Counted from the first letter of the stretch, positions 25,757 through 34,848 are shown. The stretch: DNA of 64,000 bases from Candidatus Neomarinimicrobiota bacterium (GCA_022560655.1 JADFSS010000002.1:1-64000); one strand, 5' to 3'. Notes: generated by a model from the sequence alone, not told the origin. Program-made: numbers and translations.

Positions 25757-26629
25757 ATGCGAATTACTAACGCCCAACTTCAGGATCAGATCATCAGTTT
25801 TCTGGCGGGTAATCAGGAACGGCTGGCCAGTGTCCAGCGGCAGATCAGTACCAGCAAGGAGGTCGCGACCTCATCCGATGATCCCGTAAAATTCAATCGG
25901 GCGGGGAGGTTCAAGAGCCTGCTCAAGCGGACCGAACAGCACCTGGACAATATTGATTCCGGGTTGGCGTGGATCAGGGTGGGAGCGGAATCGCTGAATA
26001 TCGTTTATGATGCCCTGCAGCAAATCCGGCAGCTGGGGATGCAGTCGCGCAGCGACGCCGATCCAGGCGCCCGCGCTACAACCGCGATCTATGTTGAAGC
26101 GGCGATAAAGGAAATGGTTCAAATGGGCAATACCCGCTTCGCAGGCAGGTTCCTTTTTGGCGGTACGATCACCAAGGGCGCCGATCCGTTCACCTTCGAC
26201 GGCATTTCCGTGACATATGCAGGCAATGACGGCGAGATTAGCCGCAAGGTGGGTGAGGGCACCTACCTGCGGATTAACATAGTGGGCTCGGAATTCGATA
26301 ACATTTTCGACGCCGGCATCGCCATGCGCGATGCCATGGTCGCCAATGACGGACTGGCGATGGATGCAGCCCTTGCCGCGATCGATACGGTCAGTGAAGA
26401 GCTGCTTACCACCATAACAGGTTCAGGCTCCATTCAGCGTCGGCTGGAGCTCACGCGGGATAATCTGGAAATCTCACGCATCAATCTTCAGGCCACCATT
26501 TCTCAGTCCGAAGATGTAGACTTGACCGAAGCTATTATGCGGTTTAATGCCCGAGAGCTCGGTTTCAGAGCTGCTTTGGAGTCCAGCACGCGCATCATGA
26601 ACATCAGCATTCTAAATCATCTCCGCTAA
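25757..26629 (+). CDS. flgL: Hook-filament junction protein FlgL (HAP3)
   Basis: Second junction protein and flagellin-like subunit. The 290-residue protein has the flagellin-type N-terminal coiled coil (QERLASVQRQISTSKEVATSSDDPVKF) and the C-terminal ISQSEDVDLTEAIMRFNARELGFRAALESSTRIMNISILNHL. Its ATG has AGAGG upstream. fliW starts at the same base as its final base. Confidence 0.94.
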   Translation: MRITNAQLQDQIISFLAGNQERLASVQRQISTSKEVATSSDDPVKFNRAGRFKSLLKRTEQHLDNIDSGLAWIRVGAESLNIVYDALQQIRQLGMQSRSDADPGARATTAIYVEAAIKEMVQMGNTRFAGRFLFGGTITKGADPFTFDGISVTYAGNDGEISRKVGEGTYLRINIVGSEFDNIFDAGIAMRDAMVANDGLAMDAALAAIDTVSEELLTTITGSGSIQRRLELTRDNLEISRINLQATISQSEDVDLTEAIMRFNARELGFRAALESSTRIMNISILNHLR

Positions 26630-27081
26630 TGGCTCGCGCAGCCGTACGCCCGTCGAGGCAGCCGGAGTGGCAGCGGGACTCAGGGCCACTGCAGTTTCCC
26701 GCCGGATTGCCCGGCTTCGAGGAGCACAAAATATATGTGCTGGAGAGCAGGGAAGATCTCAGGCCGTTCTTGTGGCTCCGGTCCACCGTAGATCCCGAGG
26801 TCGCCCTCCCTATCCTCAGCAGTTTTCTCCTGAAAAGAGACGTGCTCCCGAATCTCAGCAAAGAACACCTGAGCTTGATTGGAAATCCTTCGATGGATAG
26901 CGTGGCGTCCTACTACGTCCTGCGCGTGAATTCGGAGACCAATTCCATTACCGTGAACACCAAGGCGCCGATTATCATTAGCACCCTCACTGGCCGGGGG
27001 CACCAGATTATTCTAGATGCGAACGGCCTCAAGTTTGACGAACCACTCGCGTCCCTGGTACCCTCCATGGGGGGAGATTAA
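26629..27081 (+). CDS. fliW: Flagellar assembly factor FliW
   Basis: FliW binds CsrA when flagellin is scarce, relieving CsrA repression of flagellin translation. The 150-residue protein shows LQFPAGLPGFEEHKIYVLE (about 22-40), LRPFLWLRSTVDPEVALPIL and TVNTKAPIIIS, typical FliW motifs. It precedes csrA with 5 bases between them, the conserved pair of the flagellin homeostasis switch. The flagellin gene is outside the window. Confidence 0.93.
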   Translation: MARAAVRPSRQPEWQRDSGPLQFPAGLPGFEEHKIYVLESREDLRPFLWLRSTVDPEVALPILSSFLLKRDVLPNLSKEHLSLIGNPSMDSVASYYVLRVNSETNSITVNTKAPIIISTLTGRGHQIILDANGLKFDEPLASLVPSMGGD

Positions 27082-27086
27082 CTGTC

Positions 27087-27359
27087 ATGCTGGTCCTTAC
27101 GCGGAAGTCGGGTGAAAGTATCAGGGTGTCCGATGGCATTATTTTCACCATATTGGAATGTGCCGGCGGCCAGGTGAAAGTTGGGATAACTGCCCCTGCG
27201 GAAGTGTCCATTCACCGGGAAGAAGTCTACCTTCGAATCCGTGCCGAGAATCAGGCTGCTGCTCTGTCCGGCAGCGCCGTGGACGCGCTGGCGAAGAGTG
27301 TGCCGGATGAGCTGAAAAAGTTGGGCCAGGGCAAGGCCCCCGGCTCAAAAGCGAAATGA
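27087..27359 (+). CDS. csrA: Translational regulator CsrA
   Basis: CsrA dimers bind GGA motifs in mRNA leaders and repress flagellin translation. The first 60 residues are canonical: MLVLTRKSGESI, GQVKVGITAPAEVSIHREEVY. The protein is 90 residues, about 25 longer than most CsrA. The extra C-terminal tail (AAALSGSAVDALAKSVPDELKKL) resembles the C-terminal extension that in some CsrA proteins tunes FliW control; this is inferred, not shown. Confidence 0.94.
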   Translation: MLVLTRKSGESIRVSDGIIFTILECAGGQVKVGITAPAEVSIHREEVYLRIRAENQAAALSGSAVDALAKSVPDELKKLGQGKAPGSKAK

Positions 27360-27365
27360 CGCCTC

Positions 27366-27914
27366 ATGTTCAAGGGCGTTCTACAGCCGTTAGATGAAAT
27401 TGAGCAGTGGTACGACAAGCCAGACCCCTGGAACTATGAGAGCAACCGTTCCGACCTAGTTCGCCGGGCGAACCTGTTGTCTGTACTACCCAGAAAGCGG
27501 TACCGACGCATTCTGGACATTGGCAGTGGTGACGGCTTCATTACCAGGCGATTACCGGGTGACGAAGTCATTGGTGTCGATATATCGAACCGGGCAATCC
27601 AGCTCGCCAAAGACAAATTCCGGGACCAGTCACACCTGAGTTTTTATCCCCTTTCGCTATTTGAGCTACCCGACGCGGGGTGGGGGCAGTCGTTTGACCT
27701 CATTGTTATCGCGGGTGTACTTTATCCCCAATACATCGCGGAGGGGGATCAACTGGCGTTCAGTATCCTGGACGATTTGTTGGTTCCAGGTGGGCATCTT
27801 GTAAGCGTCCACATCGACGAGTGGTACAGGTTCCGTTTTCCCTACCTGACTCTCCACCGGGAATATTATTCCTACCGCGAGTATTCTCACCATCTGGAAG
27901 TCTACCTGAAATGA
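27366..27914 (+). CDS. SAM-dependent methyltransferase
   Basis: A 182-residue class I methyltransferase. It begins with an EQWYDKPDPWNYESNRSD stretch like NodS-type or sugar methyltransferases, and carries motif I, ILDIGSGDGFITRRL (about 49-63), and a VDISNRAIQLAKDKF acidic loop. The acceptor cannot be read from sequence. It lies directly behind csrA and overlaps the next glycosyltransferase start by 4 bases (ATGA), so methylation of a glycan or a glycan precursor is likely. Confidence 0.82.
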   Translation: MFKGVLQPLDEIEQWYDKPDPWNYESNRSDLVRRANLLSVLPRKRYRRILDIGSGDGFITRRLPGDEVIGVDISNRAIQLAKDKFRDQSHLSFYPLSLFELPDAGWGQSFDLIVIAGVLYPQYIAEGDQLAFSILDDLLVPGGHLVSVHIDEWYRFRFPYLTLHREYYSYREYSHHLEVYLK

Positions 27915-29854
27915 TCCTGCTGTACCACAAAGTGTTCCTGGAGTCGCCCACCCCGTGGTGGGTCAACTGCAATCAGTTCTGGCGCCAGATGGCCGAACTC
28001 GCCCACCGGACCGTGGTCCATCTTGATGACTATGACCCCCACGATCCCGACCACGTGGTCATCACCTTCGATGGTGTCTACGAAAACGTCTATCAGTACG
28101 CGCTACCGATACTCAAGTCGTTCGGTTACCCGTTTGAACTCTTCGTGGTGGGTGATTCGATTGGGCAGGACAACTCATTTGACCAGCAGGTGGAACCCCC
28201 TGCGCGGTTTGCGGATCGCGATACGCTGGCAAAGTTGATCCAGGGCGGGGGCCGCCTGCAGTGGCATGGCAAGACGCATAGCGACCTGGTGAAAGAGGGT
28301 GACCCGGACAAGCTGCTCAGAGAGCTGCAGGTCCCCGATGAACTTCGGGCGCTGGACCCAGATGGATTTGGCTGGTTCGGCTACCCCTACGGAAACCATG
28401 ATGATGAGCTGATTGAACTGACCCGCAAGCATTTTACCGGGGCACTGTCGTGCGTAAATGGCAACAATCATGACCCCTTCCAATTCAACAGGATCATCGC
28501 TGTCAACGATACTTCGTTTAAGACTTCCACCGTCTCGCTCATCATTGCTAACTACAATTACGGCTCGTTTGCCGCAGAGGCCATTGAATCGGCCCTGGCG
28601 CAGTCGATACAACCGGATGAAATTGTGTTCATGGATGACTGCTCCACCGATAACTCCATGGATATCGCGGAACGCTACAAGGATCGCATCAGAATCGTTC
28701 GGAACGAGGAGAACCTTGGCATTATTGGGAATTTCAATAAGGCCGTAGCCCTTACTACAGGCGATTACATTTGCTTCCTGGGCGCGGACAATCGATTTCG
28801 CAGCGATTATGTCCAGCGCTGCAGGCTGGCCTTGGATCGCCACCCCAAGGCAGCCATCGCGTACACCAACACGGTCCTCTTTGGGCCTCGGGCCGAGCTC
28901 ATTGCGTCGCAGGTGGGCGCCAAGCCTGTGCCGAATGTGGACGACATGTATCTGTGGGAATTTCCCGAATTCGACCGCGCCCATCTCGATAAGCTGAAGA
29001 CCGCCAACTACATGCATGGCTCGTCCATGTACCGCCGGAAAGCCTTTGAGCAGGTGGGGGGCTACGGCGAGTCCGAAGGGCATGAGGACCACGACCTGTT
29101 TGTCCGCATGGTCACCGCTGGCTGGGACGCGGTGCTGGTGCCTGAGTTTGTGCTGGAATACCGGCACCACTCCGGCGAGCAAACCGGTAGCCGGGTCTCC
29201 ACCGAGATGGAGCTGGTGCATACCCGCAGGATGGTCAAAGAACGAGATAAGCGCCTGGAGGCCTATAACCGGGTGGTAGAAGACCGTCTGGGGCACTACC
29301 TGAAGCTGGAGAAGACAATGGAAGCCATTCGTGACAAGATGGCCAAGGGGGACTCCGCAGGCGCAATTGAGCTGACGGAAGATACATTACAGCAATTTGT
29401 GGAGCAGGCGCATTTGCTCCGCCTGTATGCACAAAATCTCCTTTATCGGGACGACACACCCGGCGCGGTCCTGGTGCTGCAATGTGCCTTGCTTTACAGC
29501 CCCGATTTTGCTGCGGCCCATAACGATCTGGGCTCTCTATACTATGAACAAGGGAAAATGAGTGCTGCCGTTTACCACCTTGAGCAGGCTGCGAGCTTCA
29601 AGCCCGACGATAGCACGAGCCTGAAAAACCTTGCCGAACTGTACGAGGAGACCGGTAGAATAAACGATTCCCTGCTGACCTACAAGAAAATCATCCGGCA
29701 TCACCCCCAGGATCTCGAGGCGCTCATCGCATTGGGTAAGATTTGTCAGAAAATGGAACGCGTAAATGACGCCGGATTTTTCTTCGAGCGCGCTCTGGAT
29801 ATCGATCCCGGTAGTTCTATTGTCAAAGAGAGCCTCAAGAATCTGCATGCGTGA
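27911..29854 (+). CDS. Polysaccharide deacetylase-like / GT2 / TPR fusion protein
   Basis: A 647-residue three-part protein. Residues 1-200 resemble a NodB-type polysaccharide deacetylase: MILLYHKVFLE, VVITFDGVYENVYQYALPIL (about 49-68) and HGKTHSDL (119-126). The usual TFDD metal motif is TFDG here, so catalytic metal binding is uncertain. Residues about 206-440 are a family 2 glycosyltransferase with SLIIANYNYGSFAAEAIESAL, DDCSTDNS and a GADN in place of the usual D-x-D. Residues about 500-647 are TPR repeats (NDLGSLYYEQGKMSAAVYHLEQA). The start ATG 27911 overlaps the methyltransferase stop. A TPR-glycosyltransferase combination suggests protein (flagellin?) glycosylation; this is inference. 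Confidence 0.82.
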   Translation: MILLYHKVFLESPTPWWVNCNQFWRQMAELAHRTVVHLDDYDPHDPDHVVITFDGVYENVYQYALPILKSFGYPFELFVVGDSIGQDNSFDQQVEPPARFADRDTLAKLIQGGGRLQWHGKTHSDLVKEGDPDKLLRELQVPDELRALDPDGFGWFGYPYGNHDDELIELTRKHFTGALSCVNGNNHDPFQFNRIIAVNDTSFKTSTVSLIIANYNYGSFAAEAIESALAQSIQPDEIVFMDDCSTDNSMDIAERYKDRIRIVRNEENLGIIGNFNKAVALTTGDYICFLGADNRFRSDYVQRCRLALDRHPKAAIAYTNTVLFGPRAELIASQVGAKPVPNVDDMYLWEFPEFDRAHLDKLKTANYMHGSSMYRRKAFEQVGGYGESEGHEDHDLFVRMVTAGWDAVLVPEFVLEYRHHSGEQTGSRVSTEMELVHTRRMVKERDKRLEAYNRVVEDRLGHYLKLEKTMEAIRDKMAKGDSAGAIELTEDTLQQFVEQAHLLRLYAQNLLYRDDTPGAVLVLQCALLYSPDFAAAHNDLGSLYYEQGKMSAAVYHLEQAASFKPDDSTSLKNLAELYEETGRINDSLLTYKKIIRHHPQDLEALIALGKICQKMERVNDAGFFFERALDIDPGSSIVKESLKNLHA

Positions 29855-29892
29855 CAAGCCGTCAGTGAAATCCAGGACCGATAACAGCCCGT

Positions 29893-29919
29893 TGCCTGGC
29901 TCGACAAGGTAGCCAGGCA
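29893..29919 (+). other. Perfect 9-bp hairpin after the glycosyltransferase fusion
   Basis: TGCCTGGCT (29893-29901) and AGCCAGGCA (29911-29919) pair exactly around a 9-base loop. No U-run follows. It lies in the 191-base gap before the TPR gene and may be an mRNA end or processing structure. Confidence 0.4.
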
Positions 29920-30045
29920 CCGCAGTACATGCATGCAGTCAGGGTCAGCATCCGTCGCCCTCAATGTCGGGCACGATGAAGCTTTCCCCGCGGGAGTTAC
30001 GGTAGATCATTCGGAACGCGTTAGCCTGTGCAGCAGGAGGTAGTT

Positions 30046-30633
30046 GTGATTGAGTCAGCAGAACAGAGGACCAGCGAGTTGCAGCGCAAAGCGCTTGCGG
30101 CCATCGAGCAGATCAACCAGGGCGACCTGGACGGCGGGGCCGAAATCTGCCGGGAGGTTTTGGCCCAGGACCCCGCCAGGATCGAAGGTATCTACGGGCT
30201 GGGGCTGGTGGCGCACCTCAAGGGCGATCTGCTGGAAGCTAGGAATCACTATCACCACGCCGTAAGCTTAAATGAGGACTGGACGCCAGTCCAGCACAGC
30301 TTGGCCTTGCTGGATGTGACTGAAGGTAGCATGAGTGCCGCTCAACTTCGCCTGGTAGAGGTGCTGGAAAAGGATTCTCGCGATCTGGATACCCGGCGCC
30401 TACTGGGACAGATACTGGTGGAGGCAGGGCAGTACGACGACGGGGTGGCCTTGCTGATGAGCATCCTGGAAGAAGATCCCAACGAATGGCAGACCCACTT
30501 CATCCTGGCTTCACTCTACGCCGAGGTTGAGCGAACGCCGGAGTCGAAGCGTCATCTTGAAGCCGTTATCGCGGCAAATCCCGAGCATGAGCAGGCGCGG
30601 GAGCTGCTTGACCAACTTAACCGCCAAGGATAG
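30046..30633 (+). CDS. TPR-repeat protein
   Basis: I choose GTG 30046 (195 residues) because AGGAGG at 30035-30040 sits 5 bases before it; a longer frame from GTG 30028 would place that site inside the gene. The protein is a run of helical hairpins of TPR type (ALAAIEQINQGDLDGGAEICREVLAQDP, IYGLGLVAHLKGDLLEARNHYHHAV), about five repeats with no other domain and no signal peptide. It likely acts as a cytoplasmic adaptor within the surrounding glycosylation gene set. Confidence 0.82.
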   Translation: MIESAEQRTSELQRKALAAIEQINQGDLDGGAEICREVLAQDPARIEGIYGLGLVAHLKGDLLEARNHYHHAVSLNEDWTPVQHSLALLDVTEGSMSAAQLRLVEVLEKDSRDLDTRRLLGQILVEAGQYDDGVALLMSILEEDPNEWQTHFILASLYAEVERTPESKRHLEAVIAANPEHEQARELLDQLNRQG

Positions 30634-30703
30634 GCTCGGCCACGACAGCCTTGCTTTTGGGGCCCGTTCCGGGCCAGATTACCGCATAGTGAGGTAGGGT
30701 AGA

Positions 30704-31699
30704 TTGAGCACTTTGGGAGAGCGCCTAAAAAGGTATTACGCCCCGGGTGACGTGATCTTCAAGGATGGGGACGCGGGGCAGACCATGTTCATCGTTCTCG
30801 AGGGTGAGATCGAGATATCCAAGGTGCTTGGCGATCAGAAGACGGTATTGGAACTGCTGAAGGCGGGCTCAATTTTCGGGGAGATGTGCCTGATCGATAA
30901 TCAGCCCCGCTCTGCGGCGGCAACGGCTGTTTCCAAGGTGGTTCTCTTGGAAATCAGCCGTGAGATGTTTCGCAGCCGCATGGAAGAAGTGCCTAAGTGG
31001 CTGCGAGGGTTTTTTGCCATTCTTGTGGAACGACTGCGGTCGGCGACAAAGAATCAGAGTATTCTGCTCGCACGGGGTGCTGGCCGACAGGTGATAAACA
31101 TCGTCGCACTTATGGCTCGGCAGACTGAGCCCGATACTCATGACAAGATTATTCTGGAATGGGCCACGGCGGTGAGCACCACCTCTTTCATGCTGGGATT
31201 TAACGAAGAGCGGGTTAACGACACGATGAACCTGTTGGTTACCGCAAAGCTGGCCGAATCTGACCGCAGGGAAGGAATGGGCCGAGTTCTTATCATATCA
31301 GACACCCCAAGATTTTTCCAGTTTGCCGATTTTTGCCGCGACCGATACATGCTCGAAACGGGCTATGCCAAGTCGATGTCCGAGCAGTTCAAATTTGGTG
31401 ATGTGCGTGAGCCGGAACTGCTTGAGGCCATTAAAGAAATCTTATCTGCCGAGGGTGCACCGGAAGACTTTCCGATCAATGCGCTGGAGAAAGTGCTCAA
31501 GGAGAAATTCAATAAACCACTGGAAAAATATAAGTCTTTGCTCGATCAGTACAGCAACGAGGGCCTATTGGATACTTTTAAGCCGGGGGGGAGTGAACCG
31601 GCTTTGCGTGTCAACAATCGGGAACTCTTCGAAAAGAAAATGGCCAAGATGCGATTGTTGTTGGAGTTTGGGGAGGTCGAAAAAAAGATTATGGCATGA
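30704..31699 (+). CDS. Cyclic-nucleotide-binding regulator-like protein
   Basis: A 331-residue protein starting at TTG 30704 behind GAGGT. Residues about 5-115 are a Crp-type cyclic-nucleotide-binding domain (YYAPGDVIFKDGDAGQTMFIVLEGEIEISKVLG, GEMCLIDNQPRSAAATAV). Residues about 155-200 look like a degenerate Crp winged helix (LGFNEERVNDTMNLLVTAKLAE). A further 130 residues with helical character follow and are not recognised. It may bind cAMP made by the CHASE2 cyclase 22 kb away, but no link is shown. The stop overlaps the next start (ATGA). Confidence 0.75.
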   Translation: MSTLGERLKRYYAPGDVIFKDGDAGQTMFIVLEGEIEISKVLGDQKTVLELLKAGSIFGEMCLIDNQPRSAAATAVSKVVLLEISREMFRSRMEEVPKWLRGFFAILVERLRSATKNQSILLARGAGRQVINIVALMARQTEPDTHDKIILEWATAVSTTSFMLGFNEERVNDTMNLLVTAKLAESDRREGMGRVLIISDTPRFFQFADFCRDRYMLETGYAKSMSEQFKFGDVREPELLEAIKEILSAEGAPEDFPINALEKVLKEKFNKPLEKYKSLLDQYSNEGLLDTFKPGGSEPALRVNNRELFEKKMAKMRLLLEFGEVEKKIMA

Positions 31700-32895
31700 G
31701 TGGCGCGGGTGAGGCTGCAGTCAACCTTATCACTCTTTGCATGGTGATTCAGTCACGGAGCGGAAATCTAGCCAATGCGTTGCACTCAGTCAACAAAGTA
31801 GCCGGTCAGATTGTGATCGTCCATACCGGTGGGGCGGGCGAACAGATGGTGCAGCATCTCGCCTCGGAATATGACGCCCAGTATCTGCCCGTGCCTGACG
31901 ATCCAAACGAGAGTGCCCTGCTCAACACTGCCCTGGATCAGGTGCGATCTCCCTGGGCGCTGTTCCTGCATCAGGAGGAAGTCCTCCATGTGGCTGATCC
32001 CCCGGCCCTCACCGACTGGCTCAAGGATGTGGAGGCCGTTGCCATAGAATTCCCCATCCTTAGCTTTGAGGAGCCCCGCAACTACTATTTCGATGCCCGG
32101 CTCGTACGCACAGGCAGTTCCCTGCGCTGGGAACATGAGATCTACCCTACACTGCAGGACAGCCTTGAAGACGCCTCGGCCGCTGGGGCCGGGCGGGAAC
32201 AAGTTACCGAATTCATGCCTCACGCTGCCATTATCAGCTTGGGCACCCCGGCACCAGAGGAGTGGGAGCTGCGTGACGCTATTGTCAGAATTGAGAAAGA
32301 GCTCGACAGGGCCCCGGAATCCGTGCGGTCCTGGTTTTATCTAGCCGAAGCCGCCAGGGCCCTGAAGGAATGGGACCGCGCCAGTGCGGCCGTGGAGGAG
32401 GGCCTCAATGTCGTCAGCAGAGACCCGGATGTGCCCCGTCGGGAGCCCATGGCCGTGAGCGGGCTTATCGGCATGCTGTGTAATTCTTTACTGGCCGGCA
32501 AGCACTACCCCGAAAAGACGGTTGAATCGCTTTGGATCATTCACCAAAACATGGAGGCCAACGGGCGCTTCAGCGAGCCTCTTGGGCGTTTGCTTCTGGC
32601 TGCAGACCGGAAGGCGGACGCCATTGCGGCCCAGCACCGGGCGGTGGAAAGTTACTTTGGCGAAAGGCGCTACTACCTGGGCATGGAGGAGGGACTATAT
32701 CAGCCGATTCAGCTGGCCTGGGAAATGGAACAGCAGCTGTCCCATGATGAGTTGCTCAACTCTATTATGAAGATTCAAGCCCTGTTCAACAAACATCAAA
32801 TAAAAATTCAAGCGTTGCTCCAATATATCTCCGGCCGAAACCAACCCCTTTTCATTGCCATCCGGGATGCGCTTCAAACGGGTCTGGCTGGATAG
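31696..32895 (+). CDS. Glycosyltransferase-like/TPR protein, degenerate GT2
   Basis: A 399-residue protein that starts with a GT2-like Rossmann fold (NLITLCMVIQSRSGNLANALHSV, QIVIVHTGG) but has LFLHQEEVL where active GT2 enzymes have a D-x-D. Its second half (about 190-400) has TPR-like helices (SWFYLAEAARALKEWDRASAAVEEGL). It may be a pseudoenzyme or a partner of the next gene, which keeps the catalytic motif. The start overlaps the previous stop. Confidence 0.65.
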   Translation: MSGAGEAAVNLITLCMVIQSRSGNLANALHSVNKVAGQIVIVHTGGAGEQMVQHLASEYDAQYLPVPDDPNESALLNTALDQVRSPWALFLHQEEVLHVADPPALTDWLKDVEAVAIEFPILSFEEPRNYYFDARLVRTGSSLRWEHEIYPTLQDSLEDASAAGAGREQVTEFMPHAAIISLGTPAPEEWELRDAIVRIEKELDRAPESVRSWFYLAEAARALKEWDRASAAVEEGLNVVSRDPDVPRREPMAVSGLIGMLCNSLLAGKHYPEKTVESLWIIHQNMEANGRFSEPLGRLLLAADRKADAIAAQHRAVESYFGERRYYLGMEEGLYQPIQLAWEMEQQLSHDELLNSIMKIQALFNKHQIKIQALLQYISGRNQPLFIAIRDALQTGLAG

Positions 32896-32903
32896 GCCCC
32901 GCC

Positions 32904-34259
32904 ATGGGCCGGACCACCCTTTCAGTCTGCTTGATCGTGCGTGACGAGGCCCGGATGCTTCCGGGCTGCCTGGAAAGTGTCGCGGGGGTCGCCGATCAAC
33001 TGGTGGTAGTGGACACAGGCTCCACGGATGACACCACGAGCATCGCCCGCTCCTTCGGTGCGGAGGTGCATCACTTTGCGTGGATCGACGACTTTTCAGC
33101 CGCCCGCAACGAGTCCATTCGCCACGCCACCGAAACCTGGATTCTGTGGATCGACGCGGATGAGCGGTTGCTTGAGCACTCGGTAGAGCCACTTCGGAGC
33201 CTGCTGGTTGTGCCGGCTAGACCCACGATTTATCAGGTCCAGATCAGGAACCTGCAGGCTGACAGGCACAGCTACACCCTCTCCATGTCGCACCGGCTGT
33301 TCTCCCGTCATCCGAAAATCCAGTTTTCTGGTCGCATTCACGAGCAGGTTCATCCCAGTCTCAAGGCTGCGGGTGGGGAAGAAAAGAGTTCCCAGGTTAT
33401 CCTGGAGCACGAGGGGTACGCCCTGGACAAGGCCGGGCTGAAAGCCAAGTTTAGGCGCAACCAGCCCCTGCTGGAAGCCCAGGTCGCCGAGGAGCCGGAC
33501 TCAGGCTACGCTCACTACACCCTCGGACAAAATTATGCCCTTATGGGTGACCCTCAAGCGGCGCTGCACGAATACGTGCGGGCCATGGACCTCAAGGAAT
33601 TTTCCGGCGCATCGTTGGCAACGGTGCTCAATGCGGCCGCTGAGGCCTGCTGGCAACTGGATCGTTTGGCTGAGGCCGAGAATTATGCCGCGGAATCGAT
33701 TCAACTGGTCCCCCGGCAATCCAGTGGAAACTTCATTATGTATCGGGTAATGCGGTCGCGGGAAGACCCTGCCGGCCAAATCCGGTACCTTTCGGCAGTA
33801 CTCTCCCAGCCGCAGGAGGGAGCGGTCACGGGGGGGAGCGATTTGCCGAAGGACGTCCTTATTCCCCGGCAGCACTTGCTCTACAGCTTGGGAGAACTTC
33901 AGCTGGCCAACGAGGACCCAGCTTCTGCTGAGCGGGTCCTCCGCGAGTGCCTCACTCTGAAACCTGACAGTCAACAAGCCATGACCCTACTGACCAAGGC
34001 ACTTGCCCAGCAGGGGAAGTGGGAGGGAATTCTTCAGGCTCTGGCGGATTTGCCGCAGCCGCCATCAAGCGAATCACGGGGTATCATCGGTACGGCGCTG
34101 ATCAAGCTCCAGCGGTTTCCAGAAGCCGTCGACCACTACCGCGCGTGGCTTGATGATGAGCCCGACTATGAAGGCTTAAGGGAACGCCTCGCAGGCCTGT
34201 ATGCTAAAGTGGGCGATCGGGCGGCAGCGGAAAGCCTTCTTCGGGGTGGTTCGCCCTAA
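32904..34259 (+). CDS. Family 2 glycosyltransferase with TPR repeats
   Basis: A 451-residue protein. Residues 5-110 are a family 2 glycosyltransferase (LSVCLIVRDEARMLPGCLESV, VVVDTGSTDDT) with the metal motif WIDADERL at about 82-89. Residues about 165-450 are TPR helices (YAHYTLGQNYALMGDPQAALHEYVRAM). This GT2-TPR architecture is widespread in SPINDLY-like or O-glycan type enzymes. It follows the degenerate copy by 8 bases, suggesting a duplicated pair. Confidence 0.82.
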   Translation: MGRTTLSVCLIVRDEARMLPGCLESVAGVADQLVVVDTGSTDDTTSIARSFGAEVHHFAWIDDFSAARNESIRHATETWILWIDADERLLEHSVEPLRSLLVVPARPTIYQVQIRNLQADRHSYTLSMSHRLFSRHPKIQFSGRIHEQVHPSLKAAGGEEKSSQVILEHEGYALDKAGLKAKFRRNQPLLEAQVAEEPDSGYAHYTLGQNYALMGDPQAALHEYVRAMDLKEFSGASLATVLNAAAEACWQLDRLAEAENYAAESIQLVPRQSSGNFIMYRVMRSREDPAGQIRYLSAVLSQPQEGAVTGGSDLPKDVLIPRQHLLYSLGELQLANEDPASAERVLRECLTLKPDSQQAMTLLTKALAQQGKWEGILQALADLPQPPSSESRGIIGTALIKLQRFPEAVDHYRAWLDDEPDYEGLRERLAGLYAKVGDRAAAESLLRGGSP

Positions 34260-34639
34260 GACCGCGATATCGCGAGGAGCCCGGCCCCGCCTGCGCCTGC
34301 AACAGCTCACCGCGCCGATAAAAGCTGCGCCTCTCCGGACGCTAGCTGCTCGGCGCCGGCAGCTCCCAGAACACCAGGATCAGCTGTGGCGGATCGGTGC
34401 CGGCGACGCGCGTTGCAGACAATTCAACTGAGACCTTAGCAGTGCCCTTTGATCGGCAAACAGTCCTTGCGGAGTAGAGGGCTGCCTGAGCTTATTTGGC
34501 TCAGTGGATGTTGATTATTCAGTCAGTCGGTCGTCATCCAGAACCTCGCTCCTCACGGAAAATCAACTGGGCCCGGAACAATAAGGTTTTTTCAAACTGG
34601 AGGTGATGCGCTTAAGATAAATCGGAGGAGGCTATTCGG
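34260..34639 (+). other. Intergenic stretch with no gene seen
   Basis: I see no convincing coding region or RNA here. Directly after the glycosyltransferase stop there is the 12-base perfect palindrome CGCGATATCGCG (34263-34274). Composition shifts from GC-rich to AT-rich towards 34640. Confidence 0.5.
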
Positions 34640-34819
34640 ATGATACACAGGTTCGGCGGTGATCTGAAGCGCTATGATGACTATTTAACCCCATTAAGAA
34701 ATCATATTATTTTGAATTCGGATGCAACTCTCCCTATATTCCTTTATTCCTTCGAGGCCGGATCGATCAGAAATACTGTTTCAAATATAAGTAAAATACC
34801 AAATACGGACGGAATGTAG
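34640..34819 (+). CDS. Possible small AT-rich ORF before the XRE regulator
   Basis: An open frame of 59 residues, ATG 34640 to TAG 34817-34819, with a strong GGAGGAGG upstream (34624-34631 region). It is soluble, with mixed polar and hydrophobic residues, and matches no family I know. Its composition is AT-rich, unlike the flanking genes, and a promoter-like TTG-N20-TATATT lies inside it, so the region may instead be the regulator promoter. It could be a small partner of the XRE protein (toxin-antitoxin style), but nothing beyond position supports that. Confidence 0.35.
   Translation: MIHRFGGDLKRYDDYLTPLRNHIILNSDATLPIFLYSFEAGSIRNTVSNISKIPNTDGM
34712..34742 (+). promoter_or_regulatory. Candidate promoter of the XRE gene
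   Basis: TTTTG at 34710-34714, 20 bases, then TATATTCC at 34735. The spacing is close to the TTG-N21-TAnnTT form seen before rplM and the tRNA gene. It lies about 100 bases before the XRE start in an AT-rich patch. The -7 element lacks the final TG. Confidence 0.3.
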
Positions 34820-34848
34820 TTCCGGCCTATACAAAGTGTCAAGAATAA

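Noticed and set aside
28175-29296. Minus-strand ORF opposite the glycosyltransferase fusion (373 codons)
   Set aside because: No recognisable domain; the opposite strand encodes clear GT2 and TPR motifs.
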